A stretch of 64,000 nucleotides of DNA from GCA-003244245 sp963712995 (GCA_963712995.1 CAVQKH010000021.1:1-64000); one strand, 5' to 3'. Numbered from the stretch's first letter, positions 46,697-55,624 are shown. Program-made: numbers and translations. Notes: generated by a model from the letters alone, not told the origin.

Positions 46697-47137
46697 TCAC
46701 AAAGGGATCTCGTCGGGTCCACGCTGTGAGAGCGGGCCCGTCAACTCGGATTTGTAGCTCCCGATCCAGTGGTCGTCCCACGCCTTGTCATACTTCACCT
46801 CGTTGCAGTGCGGGTTGTAGATGGCGGTGAGTTCTTGAACGATCTCCTCGCGGTGGGCTCGCGACCAGCCTGCCACCTCGTAGGTGCAGATGTGCAGTTT
46901 CCACTTCGAGCTTGTCCGGTTGATCCAGCAGTTCGACCGTGGATGCTTGAAGGGAAAGCCGGCCTCGGCCATATTGTCGGCGTGGCCGACATAGATCACC
47001 GCGTAGCGGTCGGGCTTGTTCTCGGGATCCGGTTTATACATGATGGCGAAGACCGCTGGCCTGTTCGGAGGCGTCCAGCCCCCCAGGATCCGCGGCCCCT
47101 CGAACGAGTAGCCAGCTAACGACCCGAGGCGAATCAT
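46697..47137 (-). CDS. GIY-YIG-like conserved protein
   Basis: This 146-residue protein has the layout of a small GIY-YIG fold: RPAVFAIMYKP then RYAVIYVGHADNM, with a basic region KHPRSNCWINRTSSKWKLH and EEIVQELTAIYNPHCN. The usual catalytic GIY and YIG triads are modified to AIMY and IYVG. The family is seen in several bacterial phyla without a known role. ATG at 47135-47137 was chosen. It is the last gene of the minus-strand operon, 88 bp after the previous gene, so its link to CO oxidation is not certain. Confidence 0.6.
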   Translation of the reverse strand: MIRLGSLAGYSFEGPRILGGWTPPNRPAVFAIMYKPDPENKPDRYAVIYVGHADNMAEAGFPFKHPRSNCWINRTSSKWKLHICTYEVAGWSRAHREEIVQELTAIYNPHCNEVKYDKAWDDHWIGSYKSELTGPLSQRGPDEIPL

Positions 47138-47225
47138 GTCCCGACCTGCATATTCATGGGTGTCCTTGTGTTATGAGACATCGTTTCTAACCAACACTTA
47201 GGAGAGCCGGATAGGGCTGCGGCTC

Positions 47226-47516
47226 TCAGATGTCGCCTGCTTCGTCTTCTTCCTCGCTAATCGCTTCGACCCGCACGATCGGGAAGATCGGCAGCCCCGC
47301 CTTCTGCACTGCGTCGGCGAAATGCTCCTTGCCCTTCTTGATCGCCTCCTCGCGGCCGTCGGCGAACACCACGACCTGCGCGCCGTAGCGATTGGTGCCG
47401 ATGCCGGTGGCGATGCCGCTCATGGGAGCGACGGCGTCCGCCAACTCAACGACCTCCTCGAGCTTCATGATGCGGTCGCCCTGAGCCTCGATGCCGACGC
47501 TCCATCTCATCAACAT
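47226..47516 (-). CDS. Conserved small protein of the cox maturation operon
   Basis: This 96-residue protein starts MLMRWSVGIEAQGDR and continues LEEVVELADAVAPMSGIA and GIGTNRYGAQVVVFADG. It looks like a small alpha-beta (ferredoxin-like) domain. It lies 16 bp after the coxE stop on the same strand, so it is co-transcribed with the maturation factors. I do not recognise a named family. Confidence 0.75.
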   Translation of the reverse strand: MLMRWSVGIEAQGDRIMKLEEVVELADAVAPMSGIATGIGTNRYGAQVVVFADGREEAIKKGKEHFADAVQKAGLPIFPIVRVEAISEEEDEAGDI

Positions 47517-47532
47517 TGGTATTCCGTCTCCC

Positions 47533-48678
47533 CTAACCGAGCTTTGGAAGCAGCGTAGCGAGTTCCTCGAGACTGCTCAGATCGTGACCGGACAGGAGGA
47601 CGTCGACATGCGGCTCGGCGGCTATCATACCGACGCTCTGCGGCTGGTAGTCGGGGTTGTTGCCCTTGTGTGGGTTCATCCACACGATGCTGTGGCACAG
47701 CCTGGACAGCCGTTCCATGGAGTCGGACAGCAGCTCGGGATCACCACGGTCGAGACCATCGGAGCAGATCACCACGACCCCACCGCGGCACATACCGCGA
47801 CGGGCCCACAAACGCACGAACTTGTCGATGGAGTCGCCGATTCTGGTGCCGCCCTCCCAGTCGACGACGAGCTTGGCGGCGCGCTGGAGAGCCTCATCGG
47901 GTTTGCGCGTTTGAAGCGTCTTTGTGACGCATGTCAGTCGGGTGCCGAAGCAGAACACCTCAACCCTCTGTGCGGCGCGTTGGGAGGCGCCGCGCTTGGC
48001 GGAATAGGCGAACTGCAGCAAAGCGCGAGAGTAATCGGACATGGATCCGGACACATCGAGGATGAGGATCAGCGGACGCAGCCGCGTCCGGCGCCGGCGC
48101 CAGTACAGGCTGACCATCTCGCCGTTGGTGCGCATGGACTCGCGAATGGTCCGGCGCATGTCGGGCCGGCGCCCGTCAGAGGCAGTCCGAGTCCGCCTGG
48201 TGCGACGTTTGGGCGGGGTCAGCTTGACACGTGACATGATACGCCGGATCGCTGCGAGCTCTTCCTCGGTGCACTCGCCGAATGCCCGGTGCTTGAGGGT
48301 TTCCACATTCGATGCCATCAGCCCGAGCATCTGTTCCTGCTCTTCCTCCTTACCGGAGGGCTCTGCTGCCGGAATCTCGAACGCTGCCTCGGCTTCGGCG
48401 GTGGCCTGCGCCTTGATCTTCAGCACCTTCTGAACAGGGCTGTCAGAATCAAGGAAATATGATTTGAACACCTCGTTGTAGACGAGCACGTCCTCGTGGC
48501 GCACTATCATCGTAGTCCGCCCCGCCCAATACAGATCAATGAGGTCGGTCGGATCCAACGGAGCCATGGCTGCGCAGTAGGTCAGGATGTCGCCTGAGCC
48601 GACTGGCAACCCCTTGGCGCGTAGCGCGCGACCGAAGTCGATGAGTACCGTGACAAAACCGTGGTGGTTGCGTGACAT
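47533..48678 (-). CDS. coxE: CoxE, VWA-domain CO dehydrogenase maturation protein
   Basis: This 381-residue protein has a C-terminal von Willebrand factor A domain with an intact MIDAS metal site, LDVSGSMSDYSR, plus GGTRIGDSI and ICSDGLDRGDPE. The N-terminal half is a charged helical region. In Oligotropha CoxE acts with the AAA+ protein CoxD and with CoxF in building the CuSMo centre. The gene starts 25 bp after coxD on the same strand. The MoxR-VWA pairing is typical of metal-enzyme maturation. Confidence 0.92.
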   Translation of the reverse strand: MSRNHHGFVTVLIDFGRALRAKGLPVGSGDILTYCAAMAPLDPTDLIDLYWAGRTTMIVRHEDVLVYNEVFKSYFLDSDSPVQKVLKIKAQATAEAEAAFEIPAAEPSGKEEEQEQMLGLMASNVETLKHRAFGECTEEELAAIRRIMSRVKLTPPKRRTRRTRTASDGRRPDMRRTIRESMRTNGEMVSLYWRRRRTRLRPLILILDVSGSMSDYSRALLQFAYSAKRGASQRAAQRVEVFCFGTRLTCVTKTLQTRKPDEALQRAAKLVVDWEGGTRIGDSIDKFVRLWARRGMCRGGVVVICSDGLDRGDPELLSDSMERLSRLCHSIVWMNPHKGNNPDYQPQSVGMIAAEPHVDVLLSGHDLSSLEELATLLPKLG

Positions 48679-48703
48679 CGGCTAGCCTGCTCCATGAGGC
48701 GCG

Positions 48704-49579
48704 TCAAGCATTGGACGTGACTTCCGCGAGGTTGTCTCGTACGAGTTCGAGGTCGTCGCGATCCTTCACGATCGAGCCGAGGGTGACATCGGCTACCGCG
48801 GGGCTCAGGGAGGTTTCGCCGAGGAAGGCCAGGGTCCGGGACCAGTCAATGGTCTCGGCCACGCCAGGCGGCTTGGCGAGATCCATCTCACGGAGCCGAT
48901 TGACCGCCGCGACCACCTTACGGGCGAGTATTTCGGACACCTCGGGAGCCTGAACGGTGACGATCTCCACCTCACGGTCGGGGGCGGGGTAGCCGATCCA
49001 GTGGTACATGCAGCGCCGCTTCAACGCGTCGTGCAGATCCCGGGTCCGGTTGGAGGTCAATATCACCAGCGGTGGGCGTTCTGCCTTGATGGTGCCGACC
49101 TCGGGGATGCTGATCTGGAAGTCGGACAAGACCTCGAGCAGGAATGCCTCGAACTCGTCATCAGCCCGGTCGACCTCGTCGATCAAGAGTACTGCCTGGT
49201 CACCTAACTTGACGGCCTGCATCAGCGGACGCTCGAGCAGGAACCGCGGGCCGAACAGTTTCTCGACGGCCTCCTCGCCGCCGATGTCGCGATCCGACAA
49301 GGCCCGGATGTAGAGCAGTTGGCGGGCGTAGTCCCACTCGTAGAGGGCTTGGTTGGTGTCGATTCCCTCATAGCATTGCAGCCGAATCAGCGTACGTCCG
49401 AACACCGACGACAGCACTTTGGCGATCTCGGTCTTGCCGACGCCCACCTCTCCTTCGAGGAGGATGGGTCGCTGTAGGGACATCGCCACGAACACCGCCG
49501 TTGCCAATCCCCGATCCGCCAGGTAATTTCCCCGTCGTAACGTTTCGGTAAGTTCTTTGACGGAACTTGGGTAGTTCAT
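48704..49579 (-). CDS. coxD: CoxD, MoxR-type AAA+ ATPase
   Basis: This is a 291-residue AAA+ ATPase of the MoxR family. Walker A is GEVGVGKTEIAK, Walker B is AVLLIDEVDRADD, and sensor/arginine-finger segments are LTSNRTRDLHDALKRRC. CoxD is needed for inserting sulfur and copper into the Mo site of CO dehydrogenase. The start is ATG 49577-49579, 8 bp after a ribosome site AAGGAGA; the open frame upstream to 49756 is not coding. It forms an operon with coxE. Confidence 0.93.
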   Translation of the reverse strand: MNYPSSVKELTETLRRGNYLADRGLATAVFVAMSLQRPILLEGEVGVGKTEIAKVLSSVFGRTLIRLQCYEGIDTNQALYEWDYARQLLYIRALSDRDIGGEEAVEKLFGPRFLLERPLMQAVKLGDQAVLLIDEVDRADDEFEAFLLEVLSDFQISIPEVGTIKAERPPLVILTSNRTRDLHDALKRRCMYHWIGYPAPDREVEIVTVQAPEVSEILARKVVAAVNRLREMDLAKPPGVAETIDWSRTLAFLGETSLSPAVADVTLGSIVKDRDDLELVRDNLAEVTSNA

Positions 49580-49727
49580 TGAATCGGTCTCCTTGATGAT
49601 GCCGACGGCCGCTGACTGGCGAGGTCGATCATGTCGCGAGGTAGCAACTTCCATGATGCTGACGTCGACTGGCGCATGGAGCACCCTTGGGGATCCGCCG
49701 TCAGACCAGCGAGATCCCCAGAGGGTC

Positions 49728-49913
49728 TCAGTTGATCGAGTCGAACCCGTGCTCATCCAGTTGCATGGCGTTGACGTACGACGTCGTCTTCTTGACGCCG
49801 ACGGTCACCGGAGCCATGTCCTGGCCCACGCGGTAGGACGTGAGGCGACCGGAATCCGTGGGTGCCACAAGCGCCTCATCGGTCTTCGCTGCGGGTATCT
49901 TGCGTCCGAACAT
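49728..49913 (-). CDS. Small conserved protein of the cox maturation operon
   Basis: This 61-residue soluble protein starts MFGRKIPAAKTDEALV, contains GRLTSYRVGQDMAPVTVG and ends in DEHGFDSIN. A ribosome site GAAAGGAC lies 8 bp before the ATG. It sits between coxD and the 106-residue protein upstream on the same strand. No family was recognised. Confidence 0.65.
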   Translation of the reverse strand: MFGRKIPAAKTDEALVAPTDSGRLTSYRVGQDMAPVTVGVKKTTSYVNAMQLDEHGFDSIN

Positions 49914-49961
49914 TGTGCTGTCCTTTCGTGTATGGCCACCGCTTGCGCAAGCGGCGGTTGC

Positions 49962-50282
49962 CTACTCGTTCTGCTCGGACGGGCCGAAGACGAGATCCCT
50001 GACGCTGCCCTTCTGGGTGTTCAGCTTGCCCTCGCGTTCGAGCTTGGTCTTCCAGGCGGCCCGCAGGTTGTTCCCGACCGACGGTTCACCTTTGGCTGGT
50101 GCGTCGTCGTCGGCCAACCCCTGGAAGCCGACGCTTTCCATGCTCTTGCATATGTTCGTGTTGCCGCAGGCCTCGTCAAGGGCAGCGCTCGTCTGACCTT
50201 GGGCTTGCCAGATGCCTCGCAGTGCGGAGAGCGCCTCCGGGCTTTCTTCTGGGCTATTTGTCGATTTTGCGTCTTGACTCAT
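49962..50282 (-). CDS. Small acidic hypothetical protein of the cox maturation operon
   Basis: This 106-residue hydrophilic protein has a helical first half (LSALRGIWQAQGQTSAALDE, trimmed at that point) and a C-terminal RAAWKTKLEREGKLNTQKG. A ribosome site GGAGAGGG lies 7-8 bp before the ATG. It is encoded between the superoxide dismutase and the 61-residue protein. Its role is unknown. Confidence 0.65.
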   Translation of the reverse strand: MSQDAKSTNSPEESPEALSALRGIWQAQGQTSAALDEACGNTNICKSMESVGFQGLADDDAPAKGEPSVGNNLRAAWKTKLEREGKLNTQKGSVRDLVFGPSEQNE

Positions 50283-50387
50283 GTCGACCCTCTCCGATGC
50301 AACTGGTCGGGGATAGATAGGGAAACCGTACCTGTCCCGGGATTCTCACGCGAAGCCCGGGAACCCTGCGGCAGCGACCTGGTTGGA

Positions 50388-51014
50388 CTACGATCGCGTT
50401 GCCTCCTCGAACCTACGGCTTACCTCTTCCCAGTTCACCACGTTCCAGAAGGCTTCGACGTAGCCGGCACGTGAAGCCGGGTACTGCAAGTAGTAGGCGT
50501 GCTCCCACAGGTCGAGCCCGAGGATCGGGATCTCTTCTGCGGTGAGCGGGGAGTCCTCGTTGGGGAGGCTGTAGGCCACCAAGCGGTTGCGGACCACAAC
50601 CAGCCATGCCCAGCCGCTGCCCACGAGCGCGCTCGCGGCACTGGTGAACCGGTTCTTGAACGCCGAGAAGGAACCGAACTCCGCAATGAGGGCATCGGCC
50701 AAGGGACCAGAGGGCTTTCCGCCACCGTCCGGACTCAGGATCGTCCAGAACAGGGAGTGGTTCGCATGCCCACCGCCGTAGTTGCGCACCGCATAGTGAC
50801 GGTCCTCTGGGATCTTGCCGATGTTCCACAGCAGATCCTCGATGGATTGATCACCCCCTGCGCCCGGGTCGGTGATGCCCTTCAGAGCGGCGTTGAGCTG
50901 GTCGCAGTAGTGGCGATGGTGCCGCGTGTGGTGCAACTCCATGGTCCGCGCGTCGAAGTAAGGCTCGAGCGCGTCGTAACCGTAGGGCAGGTCGGGAAGC
51001 CTGTAGGCGCTCAT
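50388..51014 (-). CDS. Fe/Mn superoxide dismutase
   Basis: This is a 208-residue superoxide dismutase. Metal ligands are His28 (ELHHTRHH), the His of GGGHANHSLFW, and the Asp and His of LDLWEHAYYL. The Gln next to the metal solvent in E. coli MnSOD (NQDSPL) is Glu here (NEDSPL), so the second shell is changed. The start is ATG 51012-51014; the frame extends upstream but the family begins here. It is the first gene on the minus-strand side of the cox locus, 105 bp upstream of the small genes. It may protect the enzyme from superoxide, but that is inferred from position only. Confidence 0.9.
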   Translation of the reverse strand: MSAYRLPDLPYGYDALEPYFDARTMELHHTRHHRHYCDQLNAALKGITDPGAGGDQSIEDLLWNIGKIPEDRHYAVRNYGGGHANHSLFWTILSPDGGGKPSGPLADALIAEFGSFSAFKNRFTSAASALVGSGWAWLVVVRNRLVAYSLPNEDSPLTAEEIPILGLDLWEHAYYLQYPASRAGYVEAFWNVVNWEEVSRRFEEATRS

Positions 51015-51670
51015 CGGCCCCTTCCTGAGCTGGGACTCTCGCGGTCCGGGTAGTGGCTCATCGTACACGGAAAATCAGCGCGAGCACGCGGAGCGCGACC
51101 CCACCGAGGTCGTGATAACGATCATCGTCGGGGCGCGACGTAGCGATCATTCTCGACGTTCAGGGATCAGGTCATCCTCGTTCCGCAGTGGACACACTGC
51201 TGAACGTTCGTATGTGGACGAGGATTGGTTCGGCCATCCGGCCGTTGAATGCGGATGGGCGGCCGTGCTGGACGGCTGTGCTGAGCGGTCGGCGGTCCGC
51301 TGCGGCCGATGACCGGCTTACCTGAGGACGGTGTCCGGCAAATGGCCGTATGAGTGCGGCGTTCGGAGTAAAGCTCGGCTCCTCGTCGCCAGGAACACAC
51401 CTGTGAGCGCCCCCGAGTGCGGAGCCCTCTCAGGTCCGGACCAGCCGGCGACCGAGCGTCGTAATGTCCGCCATGTCCGTCGCGGCGACAGCTGGTTATC
51501 CGGACCCACGCGGTCCGCCCGACGATCCCTACGAGGTACGTCCCGGCAGTACACCTCCTGGTTCGGTGTGCGCTGCGCCTTGTGTGCCAGCGCGTGCGGG
51601 CTGGCGGAAGGTGGTGACCAGCAATGGCGAACTGCCTGCTCACCGATACTGACTCGAGAAAGGTGCGCTG
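51015..51670. other. Intergenic region without a convincing gene
   Basis: Several open frames exist on both strands, but all are arginine- and proline-rich with no domain, no ribosome site and poor codon position bias. The region should contain the promoter of the superoxide dismutase operon (leftward) and that of the secreted protein (rightward). Confidence 0.5.
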
Positions 51671-53053
51671 GTGACTCCCCGCACACCACGCTTCGTCCGC
51701 TGGAGCCTGTCTGCCGTTGCGGCTGTGTTACCGATCGCGCTGATCGCTCCCTGGGAGGCCCAGGCGGTTCCTGCGCCAGCGGTGACCGCAGGGAGAGATG
51801 CGGCGATCAGCGCTGCGCCGGTGAACCGGCTCGCCGACCAACTCCTCGTGCTGGACGACGAGGACAAGCCGCAGGAAGGCCGGAACCGGGGCGGTCGTCG
51901 CGGAGAGAACGCCGAGGACGAACCGGGGGATGAAGGCCGGGACCGGGGTGGCCGTCGCGGGGAGAACAACGAGCGGCGTGGTAGGAACAAGGAAGCCAAT
52001 CCGAACTGTACGTTGATCGTCCCTGATGCGCCGTTCACCGCGCAGGGCCTGGCGACGCCTTACCAACTGGTGGCCACGAATCGCCGTAACGGTCCGTGTC
52101 GGGAGGCAAACATTGACCAGTCGGCATTCGTCGAGGCCACCATCCTCGATCCGGCGACGGGCGCACTGTCGATTTACCGGCCGCTGGTCACCGACCGGGG
52201 CAAGGTGCCGGCGGCACTGCCGGTCGTGCCGAAACTGCCCCCAGGCGCTGTGGTCGGAGTGTGGTTCGGTTTCCAGGGCGAGGTCCTGACCTTGCGGGGC
52301 GCCACGGAGGGCTGTGTCAACGGGTTGCCCCGCTCGCCCTTCGGGCAGTTCGCCTATTGTGGTGCCCCAGAATTCTTTACCGCGGCCAATAACGCGATTC
52401 GCGCCGGCAAGCTGAAGATACCGCCGATAGGGACGGCTAGGGACGGCAAACCGTGCCCGACCACTCGCGACTTCTCCGTTGTCGATCAAGATCAGAGCGA
52501 CAACCTCGACACCAGTTACCTGGCACTGGCCGACGGGCGCACCGCGCAGAACAATCAGGCGAATGCCGCGGCCCTGCCAGCCACCGCCATCCTCCGCAAC
52601 GCCAGCGACAACGGACTGCTGAATAGCTTCATAGCCCCGGCGCTGGGCTGCAAGTCGTTCACCGCCCCGGACATCACCGCTGACGGAACCAGGGTCCCGT
52701 CCTTGGCGCTCAATGAACTGCAGGCTGCTGCGGCGCAGGCCGAACCGGTGGCCCTCATCCCACCCAACAACCCGATGGCTCAGGTCAACGGCAGGCGCAG
52801 CGTGGCCAAGGCCAATCTGTACCGGGCTGGGGTGAACATGCCGCCGCTGAATCCCGCGGTCGATACCGCCCGGGCCTACTGCACCAACCTGGCCACCGTC
52901 GGCGCGGCACGCATACGCCTTGACCGGTTGTTCACCATCGTCGCCCCGTCCCCGGATCCGGCTGCGGCGAGGAACCTGTTCACCTTCTTGCAGCAGCGAC
53001 TGAAGGGAGCGTTCGCCGACCTGGCCTGCGCCCAGGCCCGCCGCAGGCGCTGA
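51671..53053 (+). CDS. Secreted hypothetical protein with charged repeats
   Basis: This 460-residue protein has an N-terminal signal peptide (about residues 10-36, ending near AQAVPAP). A charged repeat RGGRRGENAEDEPGDEG / RGGRRGENNERRG lies at about residues 75-105. The rest is a globular region with six or more cysteines (CTLIVPDA, GPCREAN, EGCVNG, FAYCGAP, KPCPTT, LGCKSF, AYCTNL, LACAQ) likely to form disulfides. GTG 51671 has a purine-rich site AGAAAGG upstream. I do not recognise the globular domain. Confidence 0.75.
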   Translation: MTPRTPRFVRWSLSAVAAVLPIALIAPWEAQAVPAPAVTAGRDAAISAAPVNRLADQLLVLDDEDKPQEGRNRGGRRGENAEDEPGDEGRDRGGRRGENNERRGRNKEANPNCTLIVPDAPFTAQGLATPYQLVATNRRNGPCREANIDQSAFVEATILDPATGALSIYRPLVTDRGKVPAALPVVPKLPPGAVVGVWFGFQGEVLTLRGATEGCVNGLPRSPFGQFAYCGAPEFFTAANNAIRAGKLKIPPIGTARDGKPCPTTRDFSVVDQDQSDNLDTSYLALADGRTAQNNQANAAALPATAILRNASDNGLLNSFIAPALGCKSFTAPDITADGTRVPSLALNELQAAAAQAEPVALIPPNNPMAQVNGRRSVAKANLYRAGVNMPPLNPAVDTARAYCTNLATVGAARIRLDRLFTIVAPSPDPAAARNLFTFLQQRLKGAFADLACAQARRRR

Positions 53054-53062
53054 CCCCTCAAG

Positions 53063-54079
53063 TCAGCAGGTGGCACCAGGCAGCTGGCCCGCTGACATGA
53101 ACTCCAGCCTTACTGAGTCGTTGCGAGGAAGTAAGATGGCCGCACCATTCGTGCGTGTCCAAGCTGAGGGAAGGAGGAGATAGTGGTTCCCGGATTGTTG
53201 CACGAGCTTCAGTCCGTCGTATCGAAACCGGTAGGCCGAGTCGGGGTATTGGCAGGGAACCTCTCGGACGCCTACCGCTTGCAAGCTCAGTCTTTTCTCG
53301 CTGTAGGCCACCACCTCAGTACGGCTGCGAAGTGTGGTCTCTAGTTCTTGTCCACGGCTGATCCCGAGGGTGATTGCGTAGCTTCCGACTGCCCAGAAAA
53401 GTCCAACGCTCACTATGACGAAAACGGCTCCCCACTCCGCCACTGTCACGGCTCCCGGCACCCGCCGCGGTACCCACTGAGGTCGTTGCGAGATGAATAG
53501 CCGCAACAGCCGGACGGCGTAGGCTAGTAGGAGGACGCCGATTGATAGACTGAGTCCGCGGCCTTCCAAGAAGGTAGCTGGGAAGACGGGTCTCCCAACA
53601 CTGTCGACTATTGCCAGACCCACCAGAACGAATCCGGCAACGGCTGCGGTCGGCATCAGTACGCGCAGCGCCCTCCGGCGGATTTCGGCCGACATCGCGC
53701 CAAGCGTCAGTTGTTGGACCCAGAGCACTAGCAGGGCGGTTCCTGCGACGGCGACCAGCGGAGGGATCAGGCCATCCACACTGTTGTTCAGATAGTCCTG
53801 GACCGTGAGGTCCAGGACGGTGACCTGTGTACCGAGATACCAAAAATACGCAGCCGCTTCCAGTCGCCCAAAATAGTACATCAGCGCTGTCAACAGTGTT
53901 GTGGGGGCGACCACGGACCCCACGATCTTCAGGACCCGCGGCAATACGGTTTCGAATGCGGCTGACTCTCCGCTGGCCTCGGCCTTCGTCCGCTCGACGA
54001 CCCGATTCTCGCGCGCGTCGCCGGCACCAGGTTCCTGGGTAGCCGGTGCCGGTGCCTCGGCTGCGCTCGTGGTGGTCAT
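53063..54079 (-). CDS. Integral membrane hypothetical protein
   Basis: This 338-residue protein has about five membrane helices between residues 50 and 245, a charged N-terminus and an extracytoplasmic C-terminal domain with two cysteines (EVPCQYPD and GATC). It starts 2 bp after the stop of the lipoprotein gene on the same strand, so the two are coupled. No family was recognised. It may sense or export something with the lipoprotein, but no function is shown. Confidence 0.75.
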   Translation of the reverse strand: MTTTSAAEAPAPATQEPGAGDARENRVVERTKAEASGESAAFETVLPRVLKIVGSVVAPTTLLTALMYYFGRLEAAAYFWYLGTQVTVLDLTVQDYLNNSVDGLIPPLVAVAGTALLVLWVQQLTLGAMSAEIRRRALRVLMPTAAVAGFVLVGLAIVDSVGRPVFPATFLEGRGLSLSIGVLLLAYAVRLLRLFISQRPQWVPRRVPGAVTVAEWGAVFVIVSVGLFWAVGSYAITLGISRGQELETTLRSRTEVVAYSEKRLSLQAVGVREVPCQYPDSAYRFRYDGLKLVQQSGNHYLLLPSAWTRTNGAAILLPRNDSVRLEFMSAGQLPGATC

Positions 54080-54081
54080 CC

Positions 54082-54876
54082 TTATTTTCCTGTCGTCGTC
54101 CCCGTACTCTGGTTTTCGTTGCTCCCCGGGTCCCCCCTATTCCCCGAGTCTCTTTTGTTTCCCGAATATCTTCTATCTTCTGAACTATTCTTGTTCCCGG
54201 AGTCCCTCTTGTTTCCGGGGTCCCCCTTGTTTCCGGCGCTTCCCTTGTTTCCGGAGTCCATTTTTTCTCTCGGGTTTTCCTTGATTTCGGAATTGCTCCT
54301 TCCTCTCGAATCGTCGCCGTTATCCGTATCGTTGGAACACTTGACGTCGAGTTCGATTCTCCTGCTGGTCGTAACCCTCCTGCCCATTTCCGGCGATTGT
54401 CTTGTGACGATTTTTTGACAGTTCTTGCGAGAGTCATTATTTTTGCTGTGATTGATATCGAGATTCAGGCAATTCGGCGCGTAGTGCGCTTTCTTGCAAT
54501 TCTCTTTCATGGCTTGCAGCCAGTCGTCCAGGTTGGCACCTACACCTCCGGGCAGTTCGACCAGCTCGGTCCCGGGAGGTGCGCCTCTTGGACGCCACGG
54601 TTCGGCCCTCGGTGGGGGCCCCTGGGCCAGTGGCGGGGCAGCCGGTACCTGCGGGGGTGGAGCTGCCGGAGCCGGAGCGAGTGGGACCACCTGCACGGGA
54701 GGCGGTGGAGCCGCCGGAGCCGGGGCCTCCTGAAGTCCACCCTGCGGTGCGGGCGCAGCGGCCGGGGCCGGTGCGACCACGTAGATCGGCGGGCCTCCGC
54801 AAGAGATCACCAGCGCACCCAGCAGCGCCGAAAGGATTGGCGATACACGGCGTACCCATGCGGACATCTCGATCAC
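54082..54876 (-). CDS. Proline-rich lipoprotein with Gly-Asn-Lys repeat tail
   Basis: This 264-residue protein has a signal peptide with lipobox L-V-I-S-C (Cys26). A proline/alanine-rich stalk follows (about residues 35-100), then a short domain with cysteines (ENCKKAHYAPNCLNLD). The C-terminal tail is built from GNKGDPGNKRDSGNK-type repeats (about residues 210-255), coded by a low-GC 18-bp-like tandem repeat at 54120-54270. Base composition of this tail is unlike the neighbours. It is coupled to the membrane protein gene 53063-54079. Confidence 0.7.
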   Translation of the reverse strand: MIEMSAWVRRVSPILSALLGALVISCGGPPIYVVAPAPAAAPAPQGGLQEAPAPAAPPPPVQVVPLAPAPAAPPPQVPAAPPLAQGPPPRAEPWRPRGAPPGTELVELPGGVGANLDDWLQAMKENCKKAHYAPNCLNLDINHSKNNDSRKNCQKIVTRQSPEMGRRVTTSRRIELDVKCSNDTDNGDDSRGRSNSEIKENPREKMDSGNKGSAGNKGDPGNKRDSGNKNSSEDRRYSGNKRDSGNRGDPGSNENQSTGTTTGK

Positions 54877-54961
54877 CGGCCCCGACTACGGCGGTTTCCT
54901 CATAATGATGAGGCTGCGAAGGACTTTCTGATACCAATCGGGACCCATTTTTTACCTGGCT

Positions 54962-55624
54962 TCAGTTGGCAAAGTTGGCAGTCGCGACGGTGGTGCCGGC
55001 GCTGTCGATCACTCGCGCCATAGCGAGTGACTCGCGATCCAGGGTGACCGGTGTACCCCAGGCGCCGTAGCCCTCGGCGAGGTGGAATGTGCCGAGCGGC
55101 ACCGTCGAGCCGTCCTGGCGAACCAGCTCGCAGCGGACAGCGCCGCTGATCGCGTGGTTGTCGGCGTCCAGCGACAGGTAGATCCATGAGGGGCGGCCCG
55201 GGTACAGGTAGACCTGTCCGAGTTCTTCGTCGCCACTGGTGAGCGGCGCGAACAGGACGGTTCGCGCCGCGGAGCTGGTCTCGAGTGGCCCTATTCCGAG
55301 GGTCGTCCGGCCCAACGTCCATCCCCCGCCGGCCAGCGCGAGGGCGATCAGGACAGCGGCGGCGGGCACCCACCGTCGCCGGGTCCGCGGAGTCGGTGGC
55401 GCCAGCGCGGTCAGCACCCGTTGTTCGAAGCCCGCGGATGGCTCGGCGTCGGGCAGGAGCTCGATCAGTCTGTCACCGGTGAGAGACAGCGCGGATACAG
55501 TGTTTCGGCAGGTGGTGCAGTGGTCCAGATGCGCCAGTGTGCGGGCACGCTCGATGCCGGAGAGCACGCCCAAAGCCAGCTCCGGGGTCAGCTCGCGGTA
55601 CTGCCGGCAGGTCAGCTCAGTCAT
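54962..55624 (-). CDS. rskA: RskA-type anti-sigma factor
   Basis: This 220-residue protein has an N-terminal zinc-binding anti-sigma domain (HLDHCTTCRNTV, the HxxxCxxC motif), one membrane helix (about residues 90-108) and an extracytoplasmic RskA domain (WIYLSLDADN to the end). It should hold the adjacent ECF sigma factor inactive until a signal triggers proteolysis. Its start codon lies inside the sigma gene, with an 8-bp overlap, so the two are translated together. Confidence 0.88.
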   Translation of the reverse strand: MTELTCRQYRELTPELALGVLSGIERARTLAHLDHCTTCRNTVSALSLTGDRLIELLPDAEPSAGFEQRVLTALAPPTPRTRRRWVPAAAVLIALALAGGGWTLGRTTLGIGPLETSSAARTVLFAPLTSGDEELGQVYLYPGRPSWIYLSLDADNHAISGAVRCELVRQDGSTVPLGTFHLAEGYGAWGTPVTLDRESLAMARVIDSAGTTVATANFAN

